Below, in pieces: positions 48,677 to 57,629 of a DNA stretch of 64,000 nucleotides; position 1 is the stretch's first letter, and every line of letters begins with the position of its first letter. This DNA is from Streptomyces californicus (GTDB lineage: Bacteria; Actinomycetota; Actinomycetes; Streptomycetales; Streptomycetaceae). Under the pieces are notes generated by a model, which did not search any database, was not told the origin of the DNA, and saw nothing but the letters and a program-made list of their open reading frames with translations. The translations under genes were made by a program, and so were the position numbers. The stretch lies in the NCBI RefSeq assembly GCF_000717645.1, contig NZ_JNZZ01000018.1, positions 1 to 64,000 on the forward strand. The letters are read 5' to 3'.

Positions 48677-48723
48677 GATGGTCGCCGCGCGCCGGCCGGT
48701 GCGCACGAGAGGGGAAGACCGCC

Positions 48724-49512
48724 ATGACCGCAGACCCGACCGCCCACCGGACCGCACAGGGGGCCGCGCGCCCGGCCGGCCGCCCGGACCCCGCCCGCCC
48801 CGACGCGGCGATCGCCAAGGCCAGCACCTGGAACGTGGGGACACCGCAGCGGCAGCGGGAAGCCGTCGACGCCATCCGGAAGGTCTGGGAGAGCCGGGAG
48901 TGGCCGCATCCCGGACTGCTCTCCTACAGCGTGTACACGGGGGAGGACGGCGCGACGCTGCTGCACTACTCCCAGTGGACCGGCGAACAGGCGTACCAGG
49001 AACTCGTCCGGGACAGCCGCGACGCCCGCAACGCCGAGATCGACGCCGCCGTCCCCGGCATCGAACGCGTCGGAATCCAGACGTACGAGCACTACCGTTC
49101 CGGGCTCCGGGCCGAGGGCGACACCCGGGAGACCGGCTGCGTCGTGATCGTCGACGTCGAGTTCGCCGGGCCCGACCGGGCCCGCCAACGCGACTGGGTG
49201 GACAGCGTGTTCGAGGCGCTCGCCGAGGAGACCGGACTGCCCGCCGGGGGCATCGCCGCGCACTTCCACACGAGCACCGACGGCACCCGGGTCCTCAACT
49301 ACGCGGAGTGGGAGAGCGCCGGTCACCACATCGCGGCCCTCGCCGCCCCCGGCGAGGGCGTCGGCTCCCCGTCCCCGCTCTGGGAACGCGTCCAGAAGTA
49401 CCCGGGGATGACCGGCGGCGGCGTGAACCGCTACACCCCGGCACTCAGTCTGGAACCCGCGTCCGAGGGGCAGTCGGGAGACGGGGGAGGGGCGGCCGGC
49501 GGGCTGCGGTGA
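48724..49512 (+). CDS. Double ABM-domain monooxygenase-like protein (probable SoxR target)
   Basis: 262 aa from ATG 48724 with GGGGAAG upstream. Two ferredoxin-like ABM (antibiotic biosynthesis monooxygenase) domains: about residues 35-115 (ASTWNVGTPQRQREAVDAIRK, LLHYSQWTGEQAYQELVRD) and 130-230 (VVIVDVEFAGPDRARQRDWV, LNYAEWESAGHHIAAL), with a disordered N-terminal stretch. Such proteins act on aromatic or quinone compounds without cofactor. In S. coelicolor a gene in the same neighbourhood (SCO1909, from memory) belongs to the SoxR regulon; the SoxR-like box here agrees. Confidence 0.85.
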   Translation: MTADPTAHRTAQGAARPAGRPDPARPDAAIAKASTWNVGTPQRQREAVDAIRKVWESREWPHPGLLSYSVYTGEDGATLLHYSQWTGEQAYQELVRDSRDARNAEIDAAVPGIERVGIQTYEHYRSGLRAEGDTRETGCVVIVDVEFAGPDRARQRDWVDSVFEALAEETGLPAGGIAAHFHTSTDGTRVLNYAEWESAGHHIAALAAPGEGVGSPSPLWERVQKYPGMTGGGVNRYTPALSLEPASEGQSGDGGGAAGGLR

Positions 49513-49643
49513 AGGGCCGTGAGCGGAGCGGGCGGGCTGCCGTGAGCGGTGGGCGGCATGCGGTGAAATGCGTCTAGGCTGGGGCCGCTGAACCGCGTAC
49601 GCGTCTCCGTACGCTCCGAGCACGCACCGAGGAGAATCCCCCG

Positions 49644-51134
49644 ATGTCCGCAGAGCGCCCCACCATGCCGCCGGTACGGCTGAACTCCGAGGCCGAACTG
49701 GCACGGGACGCCCTCGCCGCTCCGCTGCTGGTCCGCGCCGTGCGGCTGGCCCGCTGGGCCGGACCGGACACCCGGGTCGGCGCCGGCGGCGAACTCGTCG
49801 AGGCGCAACTGCCCGCCGCCGCCGAGCACCTGGGGCTCGCCGCCGACGAGGACGGCGCCGCGTACGCCAGCGAGGCATGGCGGCTCGCCGTGGACACCGG
49901 TCTCCTCGACGTCACGGACCCCGACGGGGACGCGCTCCCCGACGGCGCCGACGGCCCGGAGGCCGAGGGCACCGTCACCGCGGGCGAGAACCTGGCGCTG
50001 CTCACCGGCGGCTCCCCGCAGGACGTCCTCGCCATCTGGCTCGACGGCCTGGACGCCGTGCACGCCGACGCCACCGCGCCCGTCCTGGACGACTTCGAGG
50101 ACCTCGTCGGCGAGGACGGCTCGATCGACTTCGACGCCCTGGACTGGGACCCGGAGGCCGAGGCGGAGTTCCTCGACGGGGTGCTCGGCAACCTCTACCT
50201 GCTCACCCTCGCGGACAGCGGCGCGGGCGACGAGCCGGTCCCGCTGCCCGCGCTGGCCGCGTCGATGATCGTCCCCGACGACATGGGCGAGCCCACCGAC
50301 GACATCCTGGAGCAGGTGTCGGAGGCGATGATGCGGCTGGACGACCAGTTCCGGCTCCTCGAACCGATCGGGCTCGTCGAGTACCGGCCGGTCGACGAGG
50401 CGCTCCTGGTCGAGGAGGGCGAGGCGCCGGACGGCTCCGCGGCCGACGCCGACGAGGACGACGTCACCCGGTACGGCATGGTCAAGCTCACCCCGCTCGG
50501 GCTGTACGGCGTCCGGACCCGGATGCAGGAAGCCGGGGTGGACGCGCCCGCCGTGGGCGACCTCGCCGGCAAGGGCGCCGAGGCCCTTCTCGACGGCATC
50601 GCGTACTACCCGGAGTCGGCGGCCCGCGCCGAGGTCGAGCTCTGGCTCGCGGCCCGCGGCACCGGGGACGCGGTGGCGGCCGCCGCCGACCTGCTGGCCG
50701 CCGCGCGCGGCACGGACGAGGGCGCGCCGCTGCGCCGCCTCCACTGCCAGCAGGCCCTCGCCCTGGCCGGCCCCGAGGCGGAGCCCGCCGTGCGCGCAGT
50801 GCTCGACGACCCGCGGCTCGGGGGCCTGGCCCGCGTCTGGCTCGCGGAGCGCGGCGCCTCCGACGTGCCCGCCCCGCCGGAGGACATGATCTTCTGGCTG
50901 GCCGTCGACACCATCGCCGCCCACCTGGACGCCGACGGCGAACTGGACGAGCTCCAGGGCCTCGTCGAGGGCCTGTCCACCCAGCACAGCGGCTTCTTCG
51001 ACGAGGTCTGGCGCGTCGACCACCCGGCCACCGCCGACGTCCTGGAGGCCATGGGCCGCCTGCACAGCGACAAGAAGTCCGCCAAGGAGGCCCGCAAGGC
51101 CGCCTTCAAGGCCCGCTCCCGCGCGGGCGGCTGA
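49644..51134 (+). CDS. Conserved Streptomyces protein of unknown function
   Basis: 496 aa. No family recognised. Acidic, soluble and mostly helical; no signal peptide or membrane helix. The centre has VEYRPVDEALLVEEGEAPDG and VKLTPLGLYGVRTRMQEAG, like a winged-helix segment, and the C-terminal half has repeated Ala/Leu helices resembling HEAT-type repeats. It ends in a basic KKSAKEARKAAFKARSRAGG. Start ATG 49644 has GAGGAG. A TAGGCT (49575-49580) may be its -10. Upstream, 49501-49565 shows short direct repeats of GGGCTGC-GTGA type. Confidence 0.75.
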   Translation: MSAERPTMPPVRLNSEAELARDALAAPLLVRAVRLARWAGPDTRVGAGGELVEAQLPAAAEHLGLAADEDGAAYASEAWRLAVDTGLLDVTDPDGDALPDGADGPEAEGTVTAGENLALLTGGSPQDVLAIWLDGLDAVHADATAPVLDDFEDLVGEDGSIDFDALDWDPEAEAEFLDGVLGNLYLLTLADSGAGDEPVPLPALAASMIVPDDMGEPTDDILEQVSEAMMRLDDQFRLLEPIGLVEYRPVDEALLVEEGEAPDGSAADADEDDVTRYGMVKLTPLGLYGVRTRMQEAGVDAPAVGDLAGKGAEALLDGIAYYPESAARAEVELWLAARGTGDAVAAAADLLAAARGTDEGAPLRRLHCQQALALAGPEAEPAVRAVLDDPRLGGLARVWLAERGASDVPAPPEDMIFWLAVDTIAAHLDADGELDELQGLVEGLSTQHSGFFDEVWRVDHPATADVLEAMGRLHSDKKSAKEARKAAFKARSRAGG

Positions 51135-51505
51135 GAACACCGGGAGCCGCCGCCGGACAGGAACACCGGTTCCACCGCCGGACGGAGCGCCCGTCCGGCG
51201 GAGGGCCAGGGCCGGCGCCGGGGCGGCGTCGGGGCGGCCCGAGCGAGGGGGCATCCCCGGGGCGCGTCCGCGGAAGGGGTGGTTCCGAGGTGTGCGCCGG
51301 CCTGGAGAACGCCTCTTTCGGTGACGGGCGTCACCACACGTTCGAGGGGCTTCGAGGTGCCGCGTTCCGCGGTGGTTTTCGCTGCTGGAGGCGGGTGCGG
51401 GGGCCGGTGGGCGGTGGGGAGCGCTGGTTACGATCCGGTATTTCCGGGGGCCCGGGGTCTCGACGGGCATGGCGTCGGGGCACCGCAGGGCGCATACTCG
51501 TGGCA
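51135..51505. other. Non-coding interval, 371 nt
   Basis: No gene supported on either strand. Slightly lower GC in 51290-51470 (TTTCGGTGACGGGCGTCACC, with a GGTGAC/GTCACC dyad near 51321-51334). CATACT at 51493-51498 is probably the -10 for the next gene. Confidence 0.5.
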
Positions 51506-51736
51506 ATGAAACAGTCAGCCGGCTCCCGCCGTCACCTGCCGTCCAGTCCCTTCAACCGCCCGGCCCAGGAGGCCCCACCGGTCGAATGCTTCGATGTGGG
51601 CGACAGGGTGTCGCACGACCAGTTCGGGCTCGGCAGGATTCTCGCTGTCGAGGGCGACAACGACGCTGTCCTCATCGACTTCTCGGGGCGCCAGGGAAGG
51701 ATCCTGAGCCCCTACTCCAAGTTGACCAAGCTCTGA
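51506..51736 (+). CDS. Free-standing PcrA/UvrD C-terminal-like (Tudor fold) small protein
   Basis: 76 aa from ATG 51506 (an in-frame GTG lies 6 nt before). After a disordered, Ser/Pro-rich N-terminus of about 25 residues comes CFDVGDRVSHDQFGLGRILAVEG, close to the C-terminal Tudor-like domain of PcrA/UvrD helicases (GDRVxHxxFGxGxV), ending LSPYSKLTKL. In PcrA this domain contacts RNA polymerase. No helicase part is present. CATACT is 7 nt upstream of the ATG and no ribosome site is seen. Function unknown; a transcription-linked role is inference. Confidence 0.75.
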   Translation: MKQSAGSRRHLPSSPFNRPAQEAPPVECFDVGDRVSHDQFGLGRILAVEGDNDAVLIDFSGRQGRILSPYSKLTKL

Positions 51737-51790
51737 GGCGGCGGGGCGCGCCGGGCGCTGTCCGGACCCCGCCCCGCCCCGCTCGCCGCC

Positions 51791-51831
51791 CGGTCCGGGG
51801 CGCCCGACATCGCTTCGGGCGCCCCGGACCG
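51791..51831. terminator. Bidirectional hairpin between convergent genes
   Basis: Perfect 16-bp stem, 51791-51806 with 51816-51831, 9-nt loop, between the Tudor-like gene and the leftward TerD gene. Confidence 0.7.
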
Positions 51832-51844
51832 CTGCGTGGGGCGG

Positions 51845-53080
51845 TCAGAGGGCCTGTGCGGCCGGCTTCACCATGCCCCGTACGGTGCGCGACTTCACGA
51901 ACTCGCCCAGTGCGGTCATCTCCCACTCGCCCGTGAACTGCCGGATGAGCTTGGCCATCATCACGCCCGTCTGCGGCTCCGCGCCCGTGAGGTCGAAGCG
52001 GACCAACTCCTCGCCCGACGCGTCGTCGATCAGCCGGCAGTACGCCTTGGCGACCTCGTTGAACTTCTGGCCGGTGAAGCTGTTCACCGTGAAGACCAGA
52101 CCCGTCGCCTCCGCGGGGAGCCGGCCCAGGTCGACCATGATCGTCTCGTCGTCGCCCGCGCCCTCGCCGGTGAGGTTGTCCCCGGAGTGCTGGACCGCGC
52201 CGTTCAGGATGGTCAGCTTGCCGAAGTAGCAGCTGGCCAGGTGGTTGCGGTCGGGGCCGTAGGCGATGACCGACGCGTCCAGGTCGATGTCCTTGCCGCG
52301 GAACGCGGGCTCCCAGCCCAGGCCCATCCTGACCCGGGAGAGCAGGGGAGCGCCGCCCTTCACCAGGGACACGGTCTGGTTCTTCTGGAGGCTGACCCGG
52401 CCCTTGTCCAGATTGATCTTCCCCGAACCGGCGGGCGCCACGGGGGCCGCCGGGGGAGCGGGCGGCGCGGCCGGGGCGGGCGGCGCGATCCGCGGGTCCA
52501 CGGGCGCGGCCGCCGGAGCGGGTGCGGGGGCCGGGGCGGGCGGCGCGGGGGCCGTCTGCGGGGCGGCGGGGGCGGCCGGCTCCTCGACCGTGACGCCGAA
52601 GTCCGTGGCGATCCCGGCCAGCCCGTTCGCGTACCCCTGGCCGACCGCGCGTGCCTTCCAGGCCCCGTTGCGCCGGTAGACCTCGATGACCACCAGCGCT
52701 GTCTCCGCACCCAGTCGCGGCGGGGTGAAGGTGGCGAGCGCGCTGCCGTCGTCCGCGTTGCGCACGGTGGCGGTGGGCTCGACGCCCTGGAAGGTCTGGC
52801 CCGCGGCGTCCGGGCTCGCGGTGACGACGATCTTCTCGATGCCCGGCGGGACGGCCGCGGTGTCCACCACGACCGCGTCGGGCGCCGAGCCGCCGCCGGA
52901 GCGGTAGGTCACGCCGGGGCCGGAGGGCTGGTTGTAGAAGATGAAGTCGTCGTCGGAGCGGACCTTGCCGTCGGCGGTGAGCAGCAGGCCCGAGACGTCG
53001 AGCCGCATCGGAGCGGCTACCTCCACCGCCACACGGGCGGCGGAGAGGGGAACGTTCGAGCCGGGGGTCATTGCGGTCAT
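51845..53080 (-). CDS. Double TerD-domain tellurium/stress-response protein
   Basis: 411 aa (ATG 53080; ATG 53071 also possible). Two TerD folds: residues about 5-165 (VSGLLLTADGKVRSDDDFIFYNQP, SALATFTPPRLG, ARAVGQGYANGLAGIATDFGV) and about 225-405 (INLDKGRVSLQKNQTVSL, VRMGLGWEP, YGPDRNHLASCYFGKL). A Pro/Ala linker of about 55 residues joins them. The Ca2+-binding DxD pattern (GKDIDLDAS) and DDETI are visible in the second. TerD proteins respond to tellurite and envelope or oxidative stress. Confidence 0.9.
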   Translation of the reverse strand: MTAMTPGSNVPLSAARVAVEVAAPMRLDVSGLLLTADGKVRSDDDFIFYNQPSGPGVTYRSGGGSAPDAVVVDTAAVPPGIEKIVVTASPDAAGQTFQGVEPTATVRNADDGSALATFTPPRLGAETALVVIEVYRRNGAWKARAVGQGYANGLAGIATDFGVTVEEPAAPAAPQTAPAPPAPAPAPAPAAAPVDPRIAPPAPAAPPAPPAAPVAPAGSGKINLDKGRVSLQKNQTVSLVKGGAPLLSRVRMGLGWEPAFRGKDIDLDASVIAYGPDRNHLASCYFGKLTILNGAVQHSGDNLTGEGAGDDETIMVDLGRLPAEATGLVFTVNSFTGQKFNEVAKAYCRLIDDASGEELVRFDLTGAEPQTGVMMAKLIRQFTGEWEMTALGEFVKSRTVRGMVKPAAQAL

Positions 53081-53155
53081 GCACGGGGTAACGAACGACC
53101 CGGCTTTGCCGTTCCCTTACCTTCGGGGCTCTCGCCCCGGGTGTCCGCCACGTGC

Positions 53156-53377
53156 TCAGCGGCGGTTGCGCGGGTGGTTGCGGGCGGTGCGCTCGTTGCC
53201 GTGCTTGTACGCGCCGGTCCACCGCGCCATCACCAGCTGGGCGTCGCCCGACACCACCTCGGCCAGGAATTTCTCCGCCCGGCCGCCGCGCAGGGTGCCG
53301 GCGGCGCGGCCGTGGTGGGTGATGGTGACGCTCTGGTCGCCGTGCTGCTCGTACTGGAATCCGGAAGGTTTCGGCAT
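53156..53377 (-). CDS. Small conserved hypothetical protein
   Basis: 73 aa from ATG 53377. Sequence begins MPKPSGFQYEQHGDQSVTIT and is basic, with FLAEVVSGDAQLVMARWTGAY in the centre and an Arg-rich tail. No motif recognised. Coding potential is supported by GC-biased third positions and by the stop fitting the spacing to the TerD gene. It may be a nucleic-acid binder, but this is only based on charge. Confidence 0.65.
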   Translation of the reverse strand: MPKPSGFQYEQHGDQSVTITHHGRAAGTLRGGRAEKFLAEVVSGDAQLVMARWTGAYKHGNERTARNHPRNRR

Positions 53378-53439
53378 GCCCGCATCCTGCCCGGGCCAGC
53401 GTGCCCGCGTCGCGCGGATTTCCGGCGCCTCCGGGGCCC

Positions 53440-54663
53440 TCACGTTCGCCCCCGGAGCCCCCGGAGCCCCCGGCCGCCCGCCGCCAGCACGCCTGCCGCC
53501 AGTACCGCCGACGTCCCGGCCGCCACCGCCAGGACCCGTACGTCCGCCACCGCGACGAGCCCCGCTCCCAGCGCCAGGGCCACCGCGTTGGGCGCCGTCA
53601 TCAGGGAGCCCGCCGTCGCCGCCGTACGCCCCAGCACCGCGTCCGGCGTCTCCCGCTGCACCGCCGTCGCCGCCGCGATCAGCACGCACGGCAGACCGAA
53701 CCCGATGGCCGCGCTCGCCGCCAGGGCCACCGCGTCCAGCGGCACGGCCCGTGCCGCCACCGCCGACCCGAACACCGCGATCCCGCCCGCCGCGAACGCC
53801 CGCTCCGGCAGCCGGCGCAGCAGTGGCCCCGCCAGCAGCCCCACCGCCACGGAACCCGCGCCCTGCACGGCGTACAGCACGCCCGCGTACGCCGGTGCGC
53901 GGCCGAGCACATCGTCGACGTACGCGAAGGTCACGGCCCCGTTCACCCCGGCGAGCAGCATCGTGACCGAGCCCGCCGTGACCAGTGGGCGCACCGCGGC
54001 CGAGGCGCGGATCCGCCGCAGGCCGGCGGCGAGTTCGGCGGGCCACGGCTCCGTCCGGCTCCGGGCGCGCGGATCCGCCCGTACCGGCAGCCGGGCGAAC
54101 AGCAAGGCCGCCAGCGCGCACGTCACCGCCGCCGGCAGCGCCACGGCCGGGCCGCCGAACCGCGCGTACAGGCCCGCGCCCGCCAGCGGGGCGACCAGCT
54201 TCACGCCCTCGTTGGCCGTCATCCGCAGCCCGTTGAAGTCCGCCAGCAGCGAGCCGGGCACGGTCCCCGCGACGAGTGCCGACTCCGCCGCGTCGAGCAG
54301 GACGCCGCCCGCCCCGTAGAGCACCAGCACCACGAAGACCAGCCAGACCGTGCGGCCCGAGTCCACCAGCAGCAGCGCGGCGAGCAGGCAGGCCATCGCC
54401 AGGTTCACCCGGACCAGCAGCGCCGTGCGGTCCAGCCGGTCCGCGAGCGCTCCGAGCGCGGGCCCTCCCAGCACCGGGACCCACATCGCGCACACCGTCA
54501 GCGCCGCCAGACTGTCCGATCCGGTCAGCGACTTGACCCAGATGCCCGCCGTGAGCCACAGCGCCGACGTGCCGAAACCGGAGACGACCACCCCCGCCAG
54601 ATACCGCCCGGCCACCGGGTCCCGCAGGACCCGCGCCATCGCCGTGCCGTCCGTCCCGCCCAT
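53440..54663 (-). CDS. MFS transporter
   Basis: 407 aa (start 54663, or ATG 54639). Twelve hydrophobic helices; MFS loop motif GALADRLDRTALL between helices 2 and 3, an NGLRMTANEGVKLVAPLAGAGLY helix 4-5 region, and a charged central loop (RADPRARSRTEPWPAELAAGLRRIRA). Belongs to the drug/macrolide exporter-like MFS group. Substrate unknown. Confidence 0.9.
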   Translation of the reverse strand: MGGTDGTAMARVLRDPVAGRYLAGVVVSGFGTSALWLTAGIWVKSLTGSDSLAALTVCAMWVPVLGGPALGALADRLDRTALLVRVNLAMACLLAALLLVDSGRTVWLVFVVLVLYGAGGVLLDAAESALVAGTVPGSLLADFNGLRMTANEGVKLVAPLAGAGLYARFGGPAVALPAAVTCALAALLFARLPVRADPRARSRTEPWPAELAAGLRRIRASAAVRPLVTAGSVTMLLAGVNGAVTFAYVDDVLGRAPAYAGVLYAVQGAGSVAVGLLAGPLLRRLPERAFAAGGIAVFGSAVAARAVPLDAVALAASAAIGFGLPCVLIAAATAVQRETPDAVLGRTAATAGSLMTAPNAVALALGAGLVAVADVRVLAVAAGTSAVLAAGVLAAGGRGLRGLRGRT

Positions 54664-54752
54664 GCCGCATCGGCCTCCGCCCCGTGATCCGCACCTGCCT
54701 CGTGCGGCTCATGCTGCGGAGTAAGGCGGTGCGGCGGCATCGGGCGGATGCC

Positions 54753-55868
54753 TCAGTCGGCGTCCGGCCGCAGCATGCGGCGGATCTCCTCGGCGAGTTC
54801 GGCCGGGGACGTGGTCAGCACCATGTGGTCCGCCTCGGGCAGCACCACGTACCGGCCGTGCGGCGACTGCCGGGCCCGGTACGCGTGCGAGGCCGTGGCC
54901 CGCTCCCGCGCCGACGCCGGCATGCCGGGGGAGACCCGTCCCGCCGACACCACGGTCACCGGCAGCCCCGCCAGACCCGGAGGCTTCTCCACCAGGGCCC
55001 GCAGATCGCCCGCGGCGTCCTCCAGCTCGCGGCCCCGGGTGCGCGTCATGGCGACGGTGAAGCCCTCTGCCCGCATGTCGGCGGCGGCGTCCGGCGGCAG
55101 GGAGGCGGTGAGCGAGCGGTAGGCGCGGCCCAGCAGTCCCAGCCGGGCCAGGGCGACCGTGGCGAGCTGCCCGATCTGCTCGACCCGCCGCATCGAGGGC
55201 TGGAACAGCAGCTCGCAGGACTCGTCGCTGGGGTCGACGAGGACCAGTCCCGCCACCCGGGCCGGCTGCGCCGCGGCTGCCAGCCGAACCAGCGGGCCGC
55301 CCCAGCTGTGGCCGACGAGGAGGTACGGGCCGCCGGGGCCGACGCGGTCGAGGTGGTCGAGCAGGGCGCCCAGGTCCTCCGCGAGGGCGGCCAGCCGCCG
55401 GGAGGCCCCGGCCGGGGCGGCCGGGCTGCGGCCCAGACCGCTGCGGTCGTACACCACGGTCGGCGCGGCACCGGCCAGCGCCGCCTGGACGCCCGCCCAG
55501 TACGAGCGGCCGGCGGCGAGACCGCCCTCGAAGACCACGGTGGGCGGTGCGGCGCCGGCCTCGGCGGGGCCCGGCAGCCACTGGTAGTACAGCTCGCGCC
55601 CGTCACGGGTGCGGGCCCGGCCCGCCTCGCCCTGACTGTGGCAGGCGCCCTCGGCGGCCCGGCCGGTGGCCGGGGGCGCCGGCCGGGCCGCCGAGGGACC
55701 GGCGGTCGGCTCCTCCGTGTGCCCGGGGGCGTGCTCCGGCTCGCGCGTGGCGTCGTCGGCGGACTCGTGCTCCGGCGTGCGCTCCCTGCCGGACGCGCCC
55801 GCGCGATCCGGCCGCCGCTGTGCGCCGTGCTCCGGCTCGCTCGCCGCGCCGTGCTCCGCCGGACCCAT
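54753..55868 (-). CDS. Alpha/beta hydrolase with disordered N-terminal extension
   Basis: 371 aa from ATG 55868, which has GGAGG 7 nt upstream. The first ~85 residues are His/Glu/Arg-rich and low-complexity (EHGAASEPEHGAQ, PEHESADDATREPEH). The hydrolase domain follows: VVFEGGLAAGRSYW (oxyanion), VYDRSGLGRS, nucleophile elbow GHSWGG, acid near VLVDPSDES or VTVVSAGRV, and the final His in PEADHMVLTT. The promoter carries an iron-box-like site, so iron limitation may induce it; one possibility is siderophore or ester hydrolysis. Confidence 0.85.
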   Translation of the reverse strand: MGPAEHGAASEPEHGAQRRPDRAGASGRERTPEHESADDATREPEHAPGHTEEPTAGPSAARPAPPATGRAAEGACHSQGEAGRARTRDGRELYYQWLPGPAEAGAAPPTVVFEGGLAAGRSYWAGVQAALAGAAPTVVYDRSGLGRSPAAPAGASRRLAALAEDLGALLDHLDRVGPGGPYLLVGHSWGGPLVRLAAAAQPARVAGLVLVDPSDESCELLFQPSMRRVEQIGQLATVALARLGLLGRAYRSLTASLPPDAAADMRAEGFTVAMTRTRGRELEDAAGDLRALVEKPPGLAGLPVTVVSAGRVSPGMPASARERATASHAYRARQSPHGRYVVLPEADHMVLTTSPAELAEEIRRMLRPDAD

Positions 55869-55932
55869 GCCCGTACCTCCCCCGCCGCCCCCGAACGTTC
55901 GTCGGCGCTCCGGGACCGTCCGGAGCGCCGAG

Positions 55933-55951
55933 TAAGGCAAGGGTAACCTAA
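55933..55951 (-). promoter_or_regulatory. Candidate DmdR/IdeR iron box upstream of the hydrolase gene
   Basis: TAAGGCAAGGGTAACCTAA matches the iron-box consensus TTAGGTTAGGCTAACCTAA at 15 of 19 positions. It is 65-83 nt upstream of the hydrolase ATG, where an iron repressor would block transcription. Confidence 0.6.
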
Positions 55952-56003
55952 GTTCTGGTCGATCGGTGCGGACCGGCCGGAAAGAAGGGTGAGGTCCGCC
56001 CGT

Positions 56004-57455
56004 TCACCGCTCCAGCGCCGCCTTCATCATCTTCTGCGCGATGGGCGCGGCCAGGCCGTTGCCGCTCACCTCGGAGCGCGCCGAACCCGAGTCCTCGACG
56101 ATCACGGCCACCGCGACCTCCTCGCCGCTCTCCCGGTCCTTCGCGTACGAGGTGAACCAGGCGTACGGCGCGTTGCTGTTGTCCACGCCGTTCTGCGCGG
56201 TGCCCGTCTTTCCGCCGACCTCGGCCCCGGGGATCCGGGCGTTGGCCCCGGTGCCCTCTTCGACGACCGTCACCATCGCGCTCCGCAACTGCTTCGCCGT
56301 CGACTCCTCGACCACCCGCTCGCGGTCGTCGTCGCCACTCTCCTCCAGGGTCGTGCCGTCCCCGTCCGTCACCCGGGACACCATGTGCGGCGCGGCCAGC
56401 TCGCCGCCGTTGGCCAGCGCCGAGGTGACCATCGCCATCTGGAGCGGGGTCGCGGTGACCTCGAACTGGCCGATCCCCGACAGCGCCGTCTGCGCCTCGT
56501 CCATCCCGGTGGGGTACACGCTCGGCGCCGCCCGCACCGGGACGTCCAGCTTCTCCGTGTCGAACCCGAACGCGTCCGCCATCTTCTTCACCTTGTCCTG
56601 GCCGAGATCGACGGCGGCCTTGGCGAAGACGTTGTTGCACGAGTACTGGAGCGCCGTCCGCAGGGTCGCGTTCGCGCACGGGGCGGAGGCGTTCTCGTTG
56701 CGCAGGACGGTGCTCGTGTTCGGCAGGGTGTACGGGTCGGGGCTGTCGGTGCGCTCGTCGACCGAGCCGTACAGCCCGTTCTCCAGCGCGGCGGCCGCGA
56801 CCACCAGCTTGAACGTGGAGCCCGGCGCCAGCGGCTGCCGCAGCGCCCGGTTGACCAGAGGCTTGTCCTTGTCGTCCAGCAGCGCCTTCCAGGCGTCGCC
56901 GTCCGAGGTCCCGCTGATCTTCGAGGGGTCGTACGAGGGGGTGGAGACCATGCCGAGGATGCGCCCGGTCTTCGGGTCCATCGCCACGGCCGCGCCCTTG
57001 TCGTCGCCGAGCGCCTCGTAGGCCGCCTTCTGCACGCCGGGGTCGATGGTGGTGAGGACGTTCCCCGGGGTCGCCTGCTCGCCGGTGAGCAGGTCCTTCG
57101 GGTTCTTCAGCCGGTCGTCCGTGCCGTCCAGGACGTCGCCGTAGACGCCTTCGAGCTGGGTCGCCCCGTACGCCTGCGAGCTGTAGCCGGTGACGGCCGC
57201 GTACAGCTCGCCCTGGGTGTACGTGCGCTTGTACCGGAGGTCGCCACCCGTGGTCCCCTTCGATCCGGTGACCGGCGAACCGGCCACGATGATGTCCCCG
57301 AGCGGCTGCGCGTACTGCGCGATCGTCTTCCGCCGGTTGTGCTCGTCGTCTGCGAGCGCCTTGGCCTCGTAGCCCTGCACCCACGTCGCCCGCACCAGCA
57401 GGGCGAGCACCATGAGCAGGCAGAAGACCGAAGCGCGCCTGATTGTCTTGTTCAT
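56004..57455 (-). CDS. Class B penicillin-binding protein (PbpA-like transpeptidase)
   Basis: 483 aa from ATG 57455. One N-terminal membrane anchor (ASVFCLLMVLALLVRATWV), a dimerisation/pedestal domain, then the transpeptidase with SxxK (GSTFKL), SxN (YSCNNVF) and KTG (GGKTGTAQ), all intact. Cross-links peptidoglycan outside the membrane; homologues next to ftsW/rodA work in cell elongation or septation, but that locus is not here, so this is a separate paralogue. The ribosome site is weak. Confidence 0.93.
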   Translation of the reverse strand: MNKTIRRASVFCLLMVLALLVRATWVQGYEAKALADDEHNRRKTIAQYAQPLGDIIVAGSPVTGSKGTTGGDLRYKRTYTQGELYAAVTGYSSQAYGATQLEGVYGDVLDGTDDRLKNPKDLLTGEQATPGNVLTTIDPGVQKAAYEALGDDKGAAVAMDPKTGRILGMVSTPSYDPSKISGTSDGDAWKALLDDKDKPLVNRALRQPLAPGSTFKLVVAAAALENGLYGSVDERTDSPDPYTLPNTSTVLRNENASAPCANATLRTALQYSCNNVFAKAAVDLGQDKVKKMADAFGFDTEKLDVPVRAAPSVYPTGMDEAQTALSGIGQFEVTATPLQMAMVTSALANGGELAAPHMVSRVTDGDGTTLEESGDDDRERVVEESTAKQLRSAMVTVVEEGTGANARIPGAEVGGKTGTAQNGVDNSNAPYAWFTSYAKDRESGEEVAVAVIVEDSGSARSEVSGNGLAAPIAQKMMKAALER

Positions 57456-57582
57456 CCCGCTGGAGGGACGAGCGGGACGCCTCCGAGCGTTCCTGACCGT
57501 GCCGCTTCTCACCCGTTTCTCACCTGCCGGGCGGATCAGGCCGTTTCCCGCCCCACCGGTCGGCCGGGCGGGCCGGGCGCTC

Positions 57583-57601
57583 AGCCGCCCCCCGGGCGGC
57601 T
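57583..57601 (-). terminator. Short hairpin after the response-regulator gene
   Basis: AGCCGCCC 57583-57590 pairs with GGGCGGCT 57594-57601, loop CCC; 28 nt past the regulator stop. Confidence 0.5.
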
Positions 57602-57629
57602 CGGGCGCGGGCGGGTGGGCCCCGGCGGC

